A stretch of DNA of 64,000 nucleotides from Consotaella aegiceratis (GCF_036541425.1 NZ_JAZHFT010000012.1:1-64000); one strand, 5' to 3'. Numbered from the stretch's first letter, positions 51,821-60,292 are shown. Notes: a model not told the origin generated them from the letters alone. Translations and numbers: made by a program.

Positions 51821-52465
51821 TCAACTTGCGGGCTTCTCGATGCCCAGATGCGCCTTGTCGCCCCACACCTGGTCGATACGCTGATCGCGGCCGCAGTTCC
51901 AGCGGTAGTAGCGGTAGCGTAGCGGGTTCTTCTGGTAATAGTTCTGGTGATAGTCCTCAGCCGGATAGAACGCGCCGGCCTTGACGATCTTGGTCGCGAT
52001 GGGCGCGGAAAGATCCTTGGCCACGGCGGTCTTGGAAGCTTCGGCCTCGCGAAGCTGCTCGTCGTTCGTGGCGAATATCGCCGTACGGTAGGAATCGCCG
52101 CGATCGCAGAACTGGCCGCCCGCATCGGTCGGATCGACGGAGTGCCAGAAGACGGTCAACAACTGGTCGTAGCTCACCTTTGAGGAATCGTAGGTGATTT
52201 TCACCGCCTCATAGTGGCCGGTGCCGCCATGCGAGACCTGTTGGTAGGTCGGATTGTCGAGCGTCCCGCCGGTGAAGCCCGAAATCGTCTCCACGACTCC
52301 CTTCACGTGATCGAAGTCGGATTCGACGCACCAGAAGCAGCCGCCGGCGAAAATCGCGGTCTGCGTTCCCTGGGCGAGCGCAGGAGCGCCAAATCCTGCG
52401 GCATAGACCATCAAACCCGCAGCCAGCCCGCCCACCGGCAGCCAGGTCTTCTTCCAAGCGTTCAT
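51821..52465 (-). CDS. msrA: Peptide-methionine (S)-S-oxide reductase, exported
   Basis: A 214-aa enzyme that reduces methionine-S-sulfoxide in damaged proteins. A signal peptide (1-32) is followed by FAGGCFWCVESDFDHVKGV with the catalytic Cys of GCFWC, SGFTGG, YQQVSHGGTGHYEAV, and AEDYHQNYYQKNP. A further Cys near the C-terminus (RWNCGRD) may be the resolving residue. AAGGAGG lies six bases before the ATG, so the long open frame further upstream is not part of the gene. Export implies a periplasmic role. Confidence 0.95.
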   Translation of the reverse strand: MNAWKKTWLPVGGLAAGLMVYAAGFGAPALAQGTQTAIFAGGCFWCVESDFDHVKGVVETISGFTGGTLDNPTYQQVSHGGTGHYEAVKITYDSSKVSYDQLLTVFWHSVDPTDAGGQFCDRGDSYRTAIFATNDEQLREAEASKTAVAKDLSAPIATKIVKAGAFYPAEDYHQNYYQKNPLRYRYYRWNCGRDQRIDQVWGDKAHLGIEKPAS

Positions 52466-52648
52466 GGCATCCTCCTTGAGACAGACGGCGACCTTGGCTT
52501 TTCCCAGCCGCGAGAACAAATCACGCATGAGCGCGGGGCAGTGACGGTTTCGTGAGGTTTTATCGGCTGTCGGTGGTTGGCGGCGGCTGCTTGCAATCAG
52601 CGCACCGAGCACTTGCAGCCCCAAGGGAAGCGGCGCATCCTGACCGCC

Positions 52649-53440
52649 ATGGACCACGACGCGCTCATCGCAGCGATTGCCGAACGGCTCGGTGCCGAGC
52701 CGGAGATCGAAGGCCTCTTCCTCGCCGGCAGCCATGGCAAGGGCACTGCTGACCAGTTCAGCGACATCGATCTCGTCGCCGTGACGGATGCCGACCATCA
52801 TGCGGCGCTGGCCGCCCGTTGGCGGCCGATCCTGGAGACGATCGTTCCGATCGTCTTCTGGAACACGGTTCCCGGCACCACCGTCTCGAACGCCGTCGCA
52901 GAAGACTGGACGCGCTGCGATCTCGTGCTCACGACGCCGAAGGATTTTTCCCGGCGCTCCAAGGCCGACGTCAAGCCGCTGCTGGACCGGACGGGGCTCT
53001 ACGACACCCTCCCCGAGGCATTGCCGCCGAGGACGCCCGATATCGCACGAATCCGCTATCTCATCCACGAGTTCATCCGGGTGCTCGGGCTCCTGCCGGT
53101 GGTGATCGGCCGCGGCGAATATCTCGTCGCCGTGAAGGGAACCGAGCTTCAGCGCGATCATCTGATCGGTCTGCTCAAGGAATCGGCCCGCCCACCGGCG
53201 CGCGGCGGCATGCTGCATCTCAGCAAGGATCTGCCGTCCGACCAGATCGCGATGCTCGAAGCCCTGCCCTATCCTCGTCCCGTCCGCGACGAGGTGATCG
53301 CCGCGCATGTGGCGATCGCCGCGGCCTTCCTGCCGCGCGCTCGAGCCCTGGCCTCGGAACTGGCGATCGAATGGCCCGAGCGGTTCGAAGCCGCGACGCG
53401 CCGCCGTCTGCGCGAGGACCTCGATCTCGATGTCGGATGA
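52649..53440 (+). CDS. Nucleotidyltransferase domain protein (aminoglycoside-transferase-like)
   Basis: A 263-aa protein with the Pol-beta-type active site GLFLAGSHGKGTADQFSDIDLVAVTDAD, giving the GS...DxD motif. The rest (about 100-260) is helical, with RIRYLIHEFIRVLGLLPVVIGRGE and LLKESARPPARGG. It resembles stand-alone nucleotidyltransferases related to antibiotic-modifying enzymes. The substrate is unknown, and resistance should not be assumed. The ATG follows AAGGGAAGCGG at a long distance. Confidence 0.8.
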   Translation: MDHDALIAAIAERLGAEPEIEGLFLAGSHGKGTADQFSDIDLVAVTDADHHAALAARWRPILETIVPIVFWNTVPGTTVSNAVAEDWTRCDLVLTTPKDFSRRSKADVKPLLDRTGLYDTLPEALPPRTPDIARIRYLIHEFIRVLGLLPVVIGRGEYLVAVKGTELQRDHLIGLLKESARPPARGGMLHLSKDLPSDQIAMLEALPYPRPVRDEVIAAHVAIAAAFLPRARALASELAIEWPERFEAATRRRLREDLDLDVG

Positions 53441-53463
53441 GACCGCCGGCGCAGGTGCGCCGT

Positions 53464-53898
53464 TCAGCGAGCGACCTTGCGGGTCTGGATGAGGGCGACG
53501 CCGCCGATGATCAAGGCCGTGCCGAGGAGGCTGGCGATGGCGCCCGTCGAAGCGCCGCGCACCAGATCGAACAACAGCCCGGAGATCATCTGGCCACCGA
53601 TCATCAGCAGCGCGGAGCTGACCGCTCCGATTCGCACCACGAGCCAGCTGTTGAGCGCAACGATCGCCGCGCCGATCGTCCCGCCGGCATAGGTGTACCA
53701 GGGAGCGTCGCCGGCCCCTTCGGGCAGCAACGCGCTGATCATCGCCAAGCCGATCGCGCACAGCACCATGAAGCCCACGACATGGTTCCAGAACGACGAG
53801 ACCAGCGCCGAGGTGGACAGGCTGAGCCGGCCGTTGACCTGTCGGCTGACGGCCACCAGGACGCCCGCCGTAAACGCCATGAGAATAGGAAGGATCAC
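53464..53898 (-). CDS. DMT-superfamily small permease, YdcZ/DUF606 family (second of pair)
   Basis: A 144-aa hydrophobic protein with five predicted membrane spans, a full single DUF606 unit: LMAFTAGVLVAVSRQVNGRLS at the start and GQMISGLLFDLVRG in the fourth span. Its ATG overlaps the stop of the upstream paralogue (ATGA), so the two are likely translated together and may work as a heterodimer. Transported compound unknown. Confidence 0.82.
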   Translation of the reverse strand: MILPILMAFTAGVLVAVSRQVNGRLSLSTSALVSSFWNHVVGFMVLCAIGLAMISALLPEGAGDAPWYTYAGGTIGAAIVALNSWLVVRIGAVSSALLMIGGQMISGLLFDLVRGASTGAIASLLGTALIIGGVALIQTRKVAR

Positions 53899-54389
53899 GC
53901 CCCGCCCTCGCCTGCGAGGATGATCAGGGCGCTGCCCGCCAGGATCAGGCCGAGAGCCGCGAAATCGCGCAGCGTCGGGCGCCGCACGGCCATGCCGAAC
54001 AGGCCCCAGTGATCGGCGGCCAGGCTGAACGCGACCTGACCGGCCAGACCGAGCGCGATCGTTCCCGACAGCGCGATCGGCGAGTTCACGGCGAGTGTCG
54101 TGAGGATCACGATGACGGCGCCGGCACAGCCCCCGAGATAGGCCCAGATCGGCGCGTGCCCGAAGAAGACCGGACGCGAGCGGCGTCCCCGAAACAGCAC
54201 GGTGAAGACGATGGTCAGCGCGACCGCGCCGCTCCCGTGCGCCATCCAGGAGGAGAACATGGCGCTGCCGTGCCTGGCCAGTTCGCTGTTGAGATAGGTC
54301 GACAGGGTCAGCAGACAGCCCGTGCCGAGGGCGACGAGAGCATAGGCGGGATGGGGACGCGGCGCGCCGGGATCGATCATCGGGGACAT
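53895..54389 (-). CDS. DMT-superfamily small permease, YdcZ/DUF606 family (first of pair)
   Basis: A 164-aa paralogue of the following gene with five membrane spans, LVALGTGCLLTLSTYLNSELARHGSAMFSSWMAHGSGA near the start and TIALGLAGQVAFSLAADHWGL in the second half. Each protein is a complete unit rather than half of one broken gene. The pair resembles two-component small permeases of the DMT superfamily. Confidence 0.82.
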   Translation of the reverse strand: MSPMIDPGAPRPHPAYALVALGTGCLLTLSTYLNSELARHGSAMFSSWMAHGSGAVALTIVFTVLFRGRRSRPVFFGHAPIWAYLGGCAGAVIVILTTLAVNSPIALSGTIALGLAGQVAFSLAADHWGLFGMAVRRPTLRDFAALGLILAGSALIILAGEGGA

Positions 54390-54573
54390 CCGAGACTGGT
54401 CACTTCGTCGTCAGCGCGTCGAAAGGCCCACCCCGACGCGCCCGGGGCCGGACTTCGATCTGCAGCAGGACGATCGGCCGGACGCCGGCCCCGCCTCTGG
54501 GCCGGTACAGAGAACCGACGAGGCATTCCGCACGCCCGCGGATCGGCCGCGCGCGGAAGCTTCACCCGGTCGG

Positions 54574-55353
54574 CTAGATCTTGCGCTTCACCATCATCGC
54601 CCGGATCTCGTTGATCGCGAGCGCCGGGTTGAGGCCCTTGGGGCAGGTCTGCGTGCAGTTCATGATGTTGTGGCAGCGGTAGAGCCGATAGGGGTCCTCC
54701 AGGATCTCCAGGCGCTCGCCCGTCGCCTCGTCGCGGCTGTCGGCGAGCCAGCGATAGGCGTTGAGCAGCACGGCCGGGCCGAGATAGCGTTCCGGGTTCC
54801 ACCAGTAGGACGGGCATGAGGTCTGGCAGCAGAAGCACAGGATGCACTCGTAGAGGCCGTCGAGCTTGGCGCGGTCCTCGTGGCTCTGGCGCCACTCCTT
54901 TTCTGGCTCCGGCGTCTCGGTCTGCAGCCAAGGCTGGACCATCGCGAGCTGCGCGTAGGGCAGGCTCAGATCGGGCACCAGGTCCTTGATCACCGGCATG
55001 TGCGGCAGCGGATAGATCTTGATCGGGCCGGCCACCTCTTCCATGCCCTTGGTGCAGGCCAGCGTGTTCTCGCCGTCGATGTTCATCGCGCAGGAGCCGC
55101 AGATGCCCTCGCGGCAGGAGCGGCGCAGCGTCAGCGTCGGATCGACCTGGTCCTTGATCCACAAAAGCGCGTCGAGCACCATCGGGCCGCAATCGTCGAC
55201 ATCGACATAGAACGTATCCGTGCGCGGATTGGCGTCGTCGTCGGGCGACCAGCGATAGATCTTGAACTCGCGCAGATTCTTGGCCTCTGCCGGCTTATCC
55301 CAGACCTTGCCCTCGGTGATCCTGGAATTTTTCGGAAGGGTGAATTCGACCAT
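54574..55353 (-). CDS. sdhB: Succinate dehydrogenase iron-sulfur subunit
   Basis: A 259-aa electron-transfer subunit carrying three Fe-S centres. Cysteine clusters are CREGICGSCAMN with a later C for [2Fe-2S], CILCFCCQTSC for [4Fe-4S], and CHNIMNCTQTCPKGL for [3Fe-4S]. It passes electrons from SdhA flavin to quinone in the TCA cycle and respiratory chain. It starts at MVEFTLPKNSRI. It lies on the same strand as sdhCDA but 1.6 kb downstream, behind two unrelated genes, and has its own candidate promoter. Confidence 0.97.
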   Translation of the reverse strand: MVEFTLPKNSRITEGKVWDKPAEAKNLREFKIYRWSPDDDANPRTDTFYVDVDDCGPMVLDALLWIKDQVDPTLTLRRSCREGICGSCAMNIDGENTLACTKGMEEVAGPIKIYPLPHMPVIKDLVPDLSLPYAQLAMVQPWLQTETPEPEKEWRQSHEDRAKLDGLYECILCFCCQTSCPSYWWNPERYLGPAVLLNAYRWLADSRDEATGERLEILEDPYRLYRCHNIMNCTQTCPKGLNPALAINEIRAMMVKRKI

Positions 55354-55389
55354 GGCGGATGCCTCGACAGCGATTTTAGAATCGTAACA

Positions 55390-55418
55390 AGTATACGCTT
55401 TGACCGGCGCAATGCCAG
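55390..55418 (-). promoter_or_regulatory. Candidate sigma70-type promoter of sdhB
   Basis: On the minus strand CTGGCA and TATACT are separated by 17 bases; the -10 ends 37 bases upstream of the sdhB ATG. The -35 matches 4 of 6 consensus bases and the -10 matches well. A GANTC site (GATTC) lies at 55378-55382. Confidence 0.45.
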
Positions 55419-55640
55419 CAACGCCCGCAAGCGGCTGCGCCTGTCTAGCCCCGATCGGGGCCGTCCGGCAATGGGCCGTCTTGTCCCATTCGGGCATCCG
55501 GACGGCAAGTCGGGCGCAGTCGGCCGGCGCCACATTGTCATGGGCGCGTCGCAGCACCTTCATCGACAAGACTTAACGTTTGCCTGCGCCTCGCCGCCGT
55601 CCGGTCGAGCGAGGATCCATCTCAACAGGGAACATTGTCG

Positions 55641-56528
55641 ATGACGTTCACGCGCGCAATCGCGGTCCTCGCCTTCGTCGGAAGCGCAACCGCCACTGCT
55701 CCGGCACTCGCCGGGGACGAACCGCCCCGGATGCAATCGGAGACGCTCGCAACCTATGTCATTCCCGAGGCCAACCAGGCCGTGGGGGTCGATGCCGACC
55801 ACTTCTATGCGATCGACAACCGCACGATCGCCAAATACGATAAGACGACGCAAGAGCTGGTCGCCACGTTCGACCGGCCCAAGGGCGGCGAGGCCATCCA
55901 TTTCGACAGCGCGGCGGTGATCGACGGCAAGATCTATATCGCCCACTCCAACTATCACGACTACCCGATGACCAGCTCCCTGGAGATCTTCGACGCAGAG
56001 ACGCTGGAGCACCTCGACAGCCACTCCTTCGGCATCCAGATCGGATCCTTCACCTGGGTTGATCGCAATCCGGCCGATGGCACCTGGTGGGGCGGCTTTG
56101 CCAATTACGACCGGCTGTTCGACAAGAGCTCCGTCTCCTACGGCAACAAGTACAACACCCAGATCGTCCGCTTCGACGACAACTGGCAGCCGGTGGCGGG
56201 CTACATCATCCCCGACGCCATCGTGGAGAAGTTCGAGGACATGTCGAACTCGGGCGGCTCCTGGGGTCCCGACGGCAAGCTCTATCTGACAGGGCACGAT
56301 CCCGCAGAGGCCTATGTGATGGAAATCCCGGAATTCGGCTCCATGCTGAAATGGGTCGCCACAGTGCCGCTCGCCAATCGCGGCCAAGGCATCGCCTGGG
56401 ACCGCTCGCAGCCCGACGTCCTCTACGCCATCATCCGTGGCGAGGGAGACGAGGAGAACAAGGTGACGGTCAACCGGGTGGTCCTCAACGACGGAGAGAA
56501 GCGGGCGGAAGCCGACAAGGCGCAGTAA
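55641..56528 (+). CDS. Exported beta-propeller-like protein of unknown function
   Basis: I cannot assign a function to this 295-aa protein. A signal peptide (1-25, ending ALAGDE) leads to a body of short repeating strands: VDADHFYAIDNRTIAKYDK, GGEAIHFDSAAVIDGKIYIAHSNYHDYPM, SLEIFDAETLEHLDSHSF, WGPDGKLYLTGHDPAEAYV and GIAWDRSQPDVLYAIIRG, suggestive of a propeller fold. GGGAACATTGTCG lies upstream. It is transcribed against the sdh genes and sits between sdhA and sdhB. Confidence 0.7.
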   Translation: MTFTRAIAVLAFVGSATATAPALAGDEPPRMQSETLATYVIPEANQAVGVDADHFYAIDNRTIAKYDKTTQELVATFDRPKGGEAIHFDSAAVIDGKIYIAHSNYHDYPMTSSLEIFDAETLEHLDSHSFGIQIGSFTWVDRNPADGTWWGGFANYDRLFDKSSVSYGNKYNTQIVRFDDNWQPVAGYIIPDAIVEKFEDMSNSGGSWGPDGKLYLTGHDPAEAYVMEIPEFGSMLKWVATVPLANRGQGIAWDRSQPDVLYAIIRGEGDEENKVTVNRVVLNDGEKRAEADKAQ

Positions 56529-56548
56529 CCGTTGATTTTCAGCACCAT

Positions 56549-56574
56549 GCCGGTCGGCTCGAGAACCGACCGGC
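56549..56574. terminator. Hairpin between the exported protein gene and the VapD-like gene
   Basis: A perfect 9-bp stem GCCGGTCGG/CCGACCGGC on an 8-nt loop lies between the two convergent stops (56528 and 56600). It lacks a T-run on either side. It probably marks 3' ends from both directions. Confidence 0.4.
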
Positions 56575-56599
56575 GAAGGAGTCGAACCCGCCCTCTCGA

Positions 56600-56947
56600 C
56601 TACTCCGCCTTGCGACGCGTCATCCGTTCGACGGCCGGCATCAGATCGTTGTTATCCTCGATTCTCAACATCCGGATGTCTCGCACCGACGGCGCGAACC
56701 AATCAAACTCCACCGTCATATCCTGGATCGCCAGCACGCAGGTCACGGCATCGACAGTATCGTCGCCGAAGTATGTGCTACCTTGCTGCCAGTCGAAGCC
56801 GCGCTTCTTCAGAAAACTGCGAACGTCGTTGTAGGCGTTATTCCACGACGGGCCGCCGTAAACCTCCTTGAGGCTGTTTGTATCAAGGTCGAAGACGATG
56901 GCGAACATGGACCCTGCGCCCCTGCTGTTGTGTCCGATGGAAGGCAT
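56600..56947 (-). CDS. VapD-like (Cas2-fold ribonuclease) protein
   Basis: A 115-aa protein. The core (from residue 14) reads MFAIVFDLDTNSLKEVYGG, then AYNDVRSFLKKRGFDWQQGSTYFGD and a C-terminal FAPSVRDIRMLRIEDNNDL. This matches VapD, a small ferredoxin-fold RNase related to Cas2 (conserved FDLD start, QGS.Y, SVRDIR.FRIE). The first 13 residues (MPSIGHNSRGAGS) are an extra leader. AAAGGAGG six bases ahead of the first ATG favours including them. It lies 46 bases after sdhA on the same strand. No antitoxin-like partner is seen. Hand-counted blocks are 53-57% G+C, lower than the neighbours. Confidence 0.78.
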   Translation of the reverse strand: MPSIGHNSRGAGSMFAIVFDLDTNSLKEVYGGPSWNNAYNDVRSFLKKRGFDWQQGSTYFGDDTVDAVTCVLAIQDMTVEFDWFAPSVRDIRMLRIEDNNDLMPAVERMTRRKAE

Positions 56948-56993
56948 GGCGCACCTCCTTTTGAACAGAAGATCAGCTTGCGGGCGCCAAAGA

Positions 56994-58832
56994 TCAATAC
57001 ACCCGCTTCTTCGGCTTGATGTACTCGATCTCGTTGGACATCGTGAAGTTGTGCACGGGCCGGTCCTCCAGCGTCACGGTCTTGGCGGCCGTGTCGCAGA
57101 AGGCCAGCGTGTGCTTCATCCAGTTGACGTCGTCGCGATCCGGATAGTCCTCGCGGGCATGGGCGCCACGGGATTCGGTGCGCGCCTGGGCCGAATCCAT
57201 CGTCACCACCGCCTGGGCGATCAGATTGTCGTATTCCAGGCTTTCTACCAGGTCGGTGTTCCAGATGAGCGAGCGATCGGTAACGCGAATGTCGTCAGCC
57301 GCCGCCCAGGCCTCATGGATCAGCTTGTGCCCCTCGTCCAGGACTTCGCCGGTGCGAAACACTGCGCAGTTGGACTGCATGGTCTTCTGCATCTGAGAGC
57401 GCAGCTTGGCCGTCGGCGTGCCGCCCGACGCATAGCGCGTCTTGTCGAGGCGCGAGACCGCGAGTTCGCCGGCGCCGGCCGGCAAGGGCGGCTGTTCCTC
57501 GCCCGGCGTGATGATCTCGGCGCAGCGCAGGCCGGCCGCACGGCCGAACACCACCAGGTCGATCAGCGAGTTGGAGCCGAGACGGTTGGCGCCGTGCACC
57601 GACACGCAGGCTGCCTCGCCCACCGCCATCAGGCCCGGCACGACGGTGTCGGCGTTGCCGTTCTTCTTGGTCAGCACCTCGCCCAGATAGTTCGTCGGGA
57701 TACCGCCCATGTTGTAATGAACGGTCGGCAGCACCGGGATCGGCTCCTTGGTGACGTCGACACCGGCGAAGATCTTGGCCGATTCGGAGATGCCCGGCAG
57801 GCGCTCGGCGAGGATCGCCGGATCAAGGTGGTCCAGATGCAGGAAGATGTGATCCTTGTCCTTGCCGACGCCGCGGCCTTCCCGGATCTCCATCGTCATC
57901 GAGCGGGACACGACGTCGCGTGAGGCGAGATCCTTTGCCGACGGCGCATAGCGCTCCATGAAGCGCTCGCCCTCGGAGTTCGTGAGGTAACCGCCCTCGC
58001 CGCGCGAGCCTTCGGTGATCAGGCATCCGGCGCCGTAGATGCCGGTCGGGTGGAACTGCACGAATTCCATGTCCTGCAGCGGCAGCCCGGCCCGAAGCAC
58101 CATGGCGTTGCCGTCGCCGGTGCAGGTGTGCGCCGAGGTCGCCGAGAAATAGGCGCGGCCATAGCCGCCGGTCGCCAGGATGGTCATCTTGGAGGCGAAA
58201 CGATGCAGCGTGCCGTCTTCGAGGCAGAGCGCGACGACGCCGCGGCAGGCGCCCTCTTCGTCCATGATCAGGTCGATGGCGAAATATTCGACGAAGAACT
58301 CGGTCGAATGGCGCAGCGACTGGCCATAGAGCGTGTGCAGCATGGCATGGCCGGTGCGGTCGGCGGCCGCGCAGGTGCGCTGGGCCGGCGGCCCCTCGCC
58401 GAATTCGGTGGTCATGCCGCCGAACGGGCGCTGATAGATCCGCCCGTCCTCGGTGCGCGAGAACGGCAGCCCGAAATGCTCCAATTCGTAGACCGCGGCC
58501 GGCGCATTGCGCACCAGATATTCGATCGCGTCCTGATCGCCCAGCCAGTCCGACCCCTTGACGGTGTCGTACATGTGCCAGCGCCAGTCGTCCTTGCCCA
58601 TGTTGCCGAGCGAGGCGGCGATGCCGCCCTGCGCTGCGACCGTGTGCGAGCGGGTCGGAAACACCTTGGTGACGCAGGCGGTTCGCAGGCCCGCCTGGGC
58701 CGCGCCGAGCGTGGCGCGCAGACCGGCGCCGCCGGCGCCGACCACCACCACGTCGAACGTGTGGTCGACAAAGGGATAGGCCCGGCCGTTCACCGACGGC
58801 GCCGCGCCGTTCGAGGAAATCGAATCAGCCAT
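56994..58832 (-). CDS. sdhA: Succinate dehydrogenase flavoprotein subunit
   Basis: A 612-aa catalytic subunit oxidising succinate to fumarate. FAD-binding start VVVGAGGAGLRATLGAAQAG, the covalent-FAD His within RSHTVAAQGGI, FHPTGIYGAGCLITEGSRGEGG and HGANRLGSNSLIDLVVFGRA, plus a C-terminal HPDWxxTLAF-like helical region and NFTMSNEIEYIKPKKRVY. Third gene of sdhCDA, separated from sdhD by three bases. Confidence 0.98.
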   Translation of the reverse strand: MADSISSNGAAPSVNGRAYPFVDHTFDVVVVGAGGAGLRATLGAAQAGLRTACVTKVFPTRSHTVAAQGGIAASLGNMGKDDWRWHMYDTVKGSDWLGDQDAIEYLVRNAPAAVYELEHFGLPFSRTEDGRIYQRPFGGMTTEFGEGPPAQRTCAAADRTGHAMLHTLYGQSLRHSTEFFVEYFAIDLIMDEEGACRGVVALCLEDGTLHRFASKMTILATGGYGRAYFSATSAHTCTGDGNAMVLRAGLPLQDMEFVQFHPTGIYGAGCLITEGSRGEGGYLTNSEGERFMERYAPSAKDLASRDVVSRSMTMEIREGRGVGKDKDHIFLHLDHLDPAILAERLPGISESAKIFAGVDVTKEPIPVLPTVHYNMGGIPTNYLGEVLTKKNGNADTVVPGLMAVGEAACVSVHGANRLGSNSLIDLVVFGRAAGLRCAEIITPGEEQPPLPAGAGELAVSRLDKTRYASGGTPTAKLRSQMQKTMQSNCAVFRTGEVLDEGHKLIHEAWAAADDIRVTDRSLIWNTDLVESLEYDNLIAQAVVTMDSAQARTESRGAHAREDYPDRDDVNWMKHTLAFCDTAAKTVTLEDRPVHNFTMSNEIEYIKPKKRVY

Positions 58833-58835
58833 CGG

Positions 58836-59213
58836 TCAGCCTCCAATGCTCATCTTGACGATGGCGAACAGGCTGACGGCAGCCACTGCGAAGCAGAACA
58901 TCACGTTGGCCAGCGAGACCCCGACTTTCCACCTCTTTGGGACGTATTCCATGATGATTTCCTGAGCGCCGATATACATGTGATAGACGAAGGAGACGAT
59001 GGTCAGCGCCATCCAGGCGGCGATCAAGGGATTGGCGAAGGCGGCGCGGACGTCCACGTAGGTTCCCTCGTGCAGTCCGACGAGAAGGATCAGCAGGCCG
59101 ACCGCAAGGACCAGGCTGGTGACGGACGTGACTCGCTGATGCCAGAATTCGCCGACGCCGTGACCGGCTGCGCCCATGCCGCGGGCGCGCCCCATGGGAG
59201 TGCGAATGCTCAT
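58836..59213 (-). CDS. sdhD: Succinate dehydrogenase membrane anchor subunit SdhD
   Basis: A 125-aa integral membrane subunit with three spans (about 30-50, 60-85 and 98-118). GAAGHGVGEFWHQRVTSVTSLVL at the start and FVYHMYIGAQEIIMEYV with the haem-binding-type His are typical. It holds SdhAB on the membrane and helps form the quinone site. Follows sdhC by ten bases. Confidence 0.93.
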   Translation of the reverse strand: MSIRTPMGRARGMGAAGHGVGEFWHQRVTSVTSLVLAVGLLILLVGLHEGTYVDVRAAFANPLIAAWMALTIVSFVYHMYIGAQEIIMEYVPKRWKVGVSLANVMFCFAVAAVSLFAIVKMSIGG

Positions 59214-59223
59214 GATGATCCCC

Positions 59224-59613
59224 CTAGACGATGAGAACGATGATCCAAAGGAGGATCGTCAGCGCAACCGAGGCGACGATGGTGGCCAGCGCCCACTGCT
59301 GCGTGGCCTGCTTGGTCAGGCCGATCCGCAAGTCCCAGGCGAAATGGCGGATGCCGCCGATCGCATGATGGATCAGCGCCCACGATAGTCCGAACAGGAC
59401 CAGAAAACCGATGAACGAGCCGAAAAACCAGGATGCCCAGGAAAAGGCCTTGGGGCCGGACGCGGCCGCAACCAGCCACCAGGCGAGAAACGCGATGCCG
59501 AAATAAAGCACGATGCCGGTGACCCGGTGGAAGCCCGACATCAGGAATGTCAATCGCATCCGATAGATGAAGAGATGCGGCGAAAGCGGCCGCTCCGTCT
59601 TGGTTTGTGACAT
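59224..59613 (-). CDS. sdhC: Succinate dehydrogenase cytochrome b556 subunit SdhC
   Basis: A 129-aa membrane subunit with three spans. PLSPHLFIYRMRLTFLMSGFHRVTG carries the SxxHRxTG motif, and HHAIGGIRHFAWDLRIGL the haem-ligand region. First gene of the sdhCDA unit. GGGAGACGAA precedes the ATG, which rules out the earlier in-frame ATG. Confidence 0.96.
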   Translation of the reverse strand: MSQTKTERPLSPHLFIYRMRLTFLMSGFHRVTGIVLYFGIAFLAWWLVAAASGPKAFSWASWFFGSFIGFLVLFGLSWALIHHAIGGIRHFAWDLRIGLTKQATQQWALATIVASVALTILLWIIVLIV

Positions 59614-59806
59614 TTCGTCTCCCGTCACTCCACTGGCCACCGATCCCGGCGAGCCGACACCGGCTAGAGAATCCGGTCTCCGTCGAAGCTCCCGTTAAGG
59701 CCTATCGCCGCCATCGGTGCAAGACTTAGAATCGATTGAAACAACACGGCGCAACACAAATACCAGACAGGCGGCCAGAAAAAAGGCGACGCAGCGTCCC
59801 ACCGGC

Positions 59807-60292
59807 TCAGCCGGGTTCTTTCTCCAGGAAGCGAATGACGTAGGTCGACCACTCCGCCGGCTCGGCCACTCGCGAAAAGAGGTTGCGGGCGATACCGGGG
59901 TTGCGCGGCGCCCTGAGGACGAGCCGCGACCATCCGCGCCGATCCGCCTCCTCGGCGAGGAGGTCGATCATCGCCTTGGCGATTCCCATCCGGCGATGCG
60001 GCTGGTCGACGAAGATGTGCTCCGCCAGGCCAGAGCGCATGCCGGTCCAGGGATCGGGGAGGTCATAGAAGAGCAGGAAGGCGACGAGCTTGCCGTCCAG
60101 GCGGGCACCGAGAACCTCGGCCGCCTTGTCCTGAAGGAGCGTCTCGGCATAGTAGCTGTCGGGCGCCGACGGAGGCCCACGAAACAACGCCTGATTGTAG
60201 GCCGAAATCAGCGGCGCCAGTTCCCTGGCGTTTTCCAGATGCAGCTGAGCGATTTCGATATCGGGTGCCGGCGGCCGTTCCATGTCTCGCAT
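59807..60292 (-). CDS. GNAT family N-acetyltransferase
   Basis: A 161-aa acetyltransferase: IEIAQLHLENARELAPLISAYNQALF at the start, GARLDGKLVAFLLFYDLPDPWTG, then AEHIFVDQPHRRMGIAKAMIDLLAEEADRRGWSRLVLRA with the acetyl-CoA loop HRRMGIAKAM, and a C-terminal strand. Substrate unknown. The frame is open far upstream, but the fold starts here; an ATG three codons later is also possible. Confidence 0.85.
   Translation of the reverse strand: MRDMERPPAPDIEIAQLHLENARELAPLISAYNQALFRGPPSAPDSYYAETLLQDKAAEVLGARLDGKLVAFLLFYDLPDPWTGMRSGLAEHIFVDQPHRRMGIAKAMIDLLAEEADRRGWSRLVLRAPRNPGIARNLFSRVAEPAEWSTYVIRFLEKEPG

Noticed and set aside
51813..51834. AGCCCGC/GCGGGCT hairpin as a terminator between the PilZ gene and msrA
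   Set aside because: It overlaps the last codons of msrA and has no T-run on either strand.
52466..53761. N-terminal extension of msrA by a long upstream open frame
   Set aside because: A strong AAGGAGG and a signal peptide begin at 52465; the upstream frame lies opposite the nucleotidyltransferase gene and is its shadow.
53464..54389. The two YdcZ genes as halves of one frameshifted DMT transporter
   Set aside because: Each encodes a full five-span unit with its own start, and the overlap is a clean ATGA typical of coupled genes.
55627..55648. GGAAC followed by CGTT ahead of the exported propeller-like protein, as an EcfG promoter
   Set aside because: The spacer is only 11 bases and CGTT lies inside the coding start, so it cannot be a promoter for this gene.
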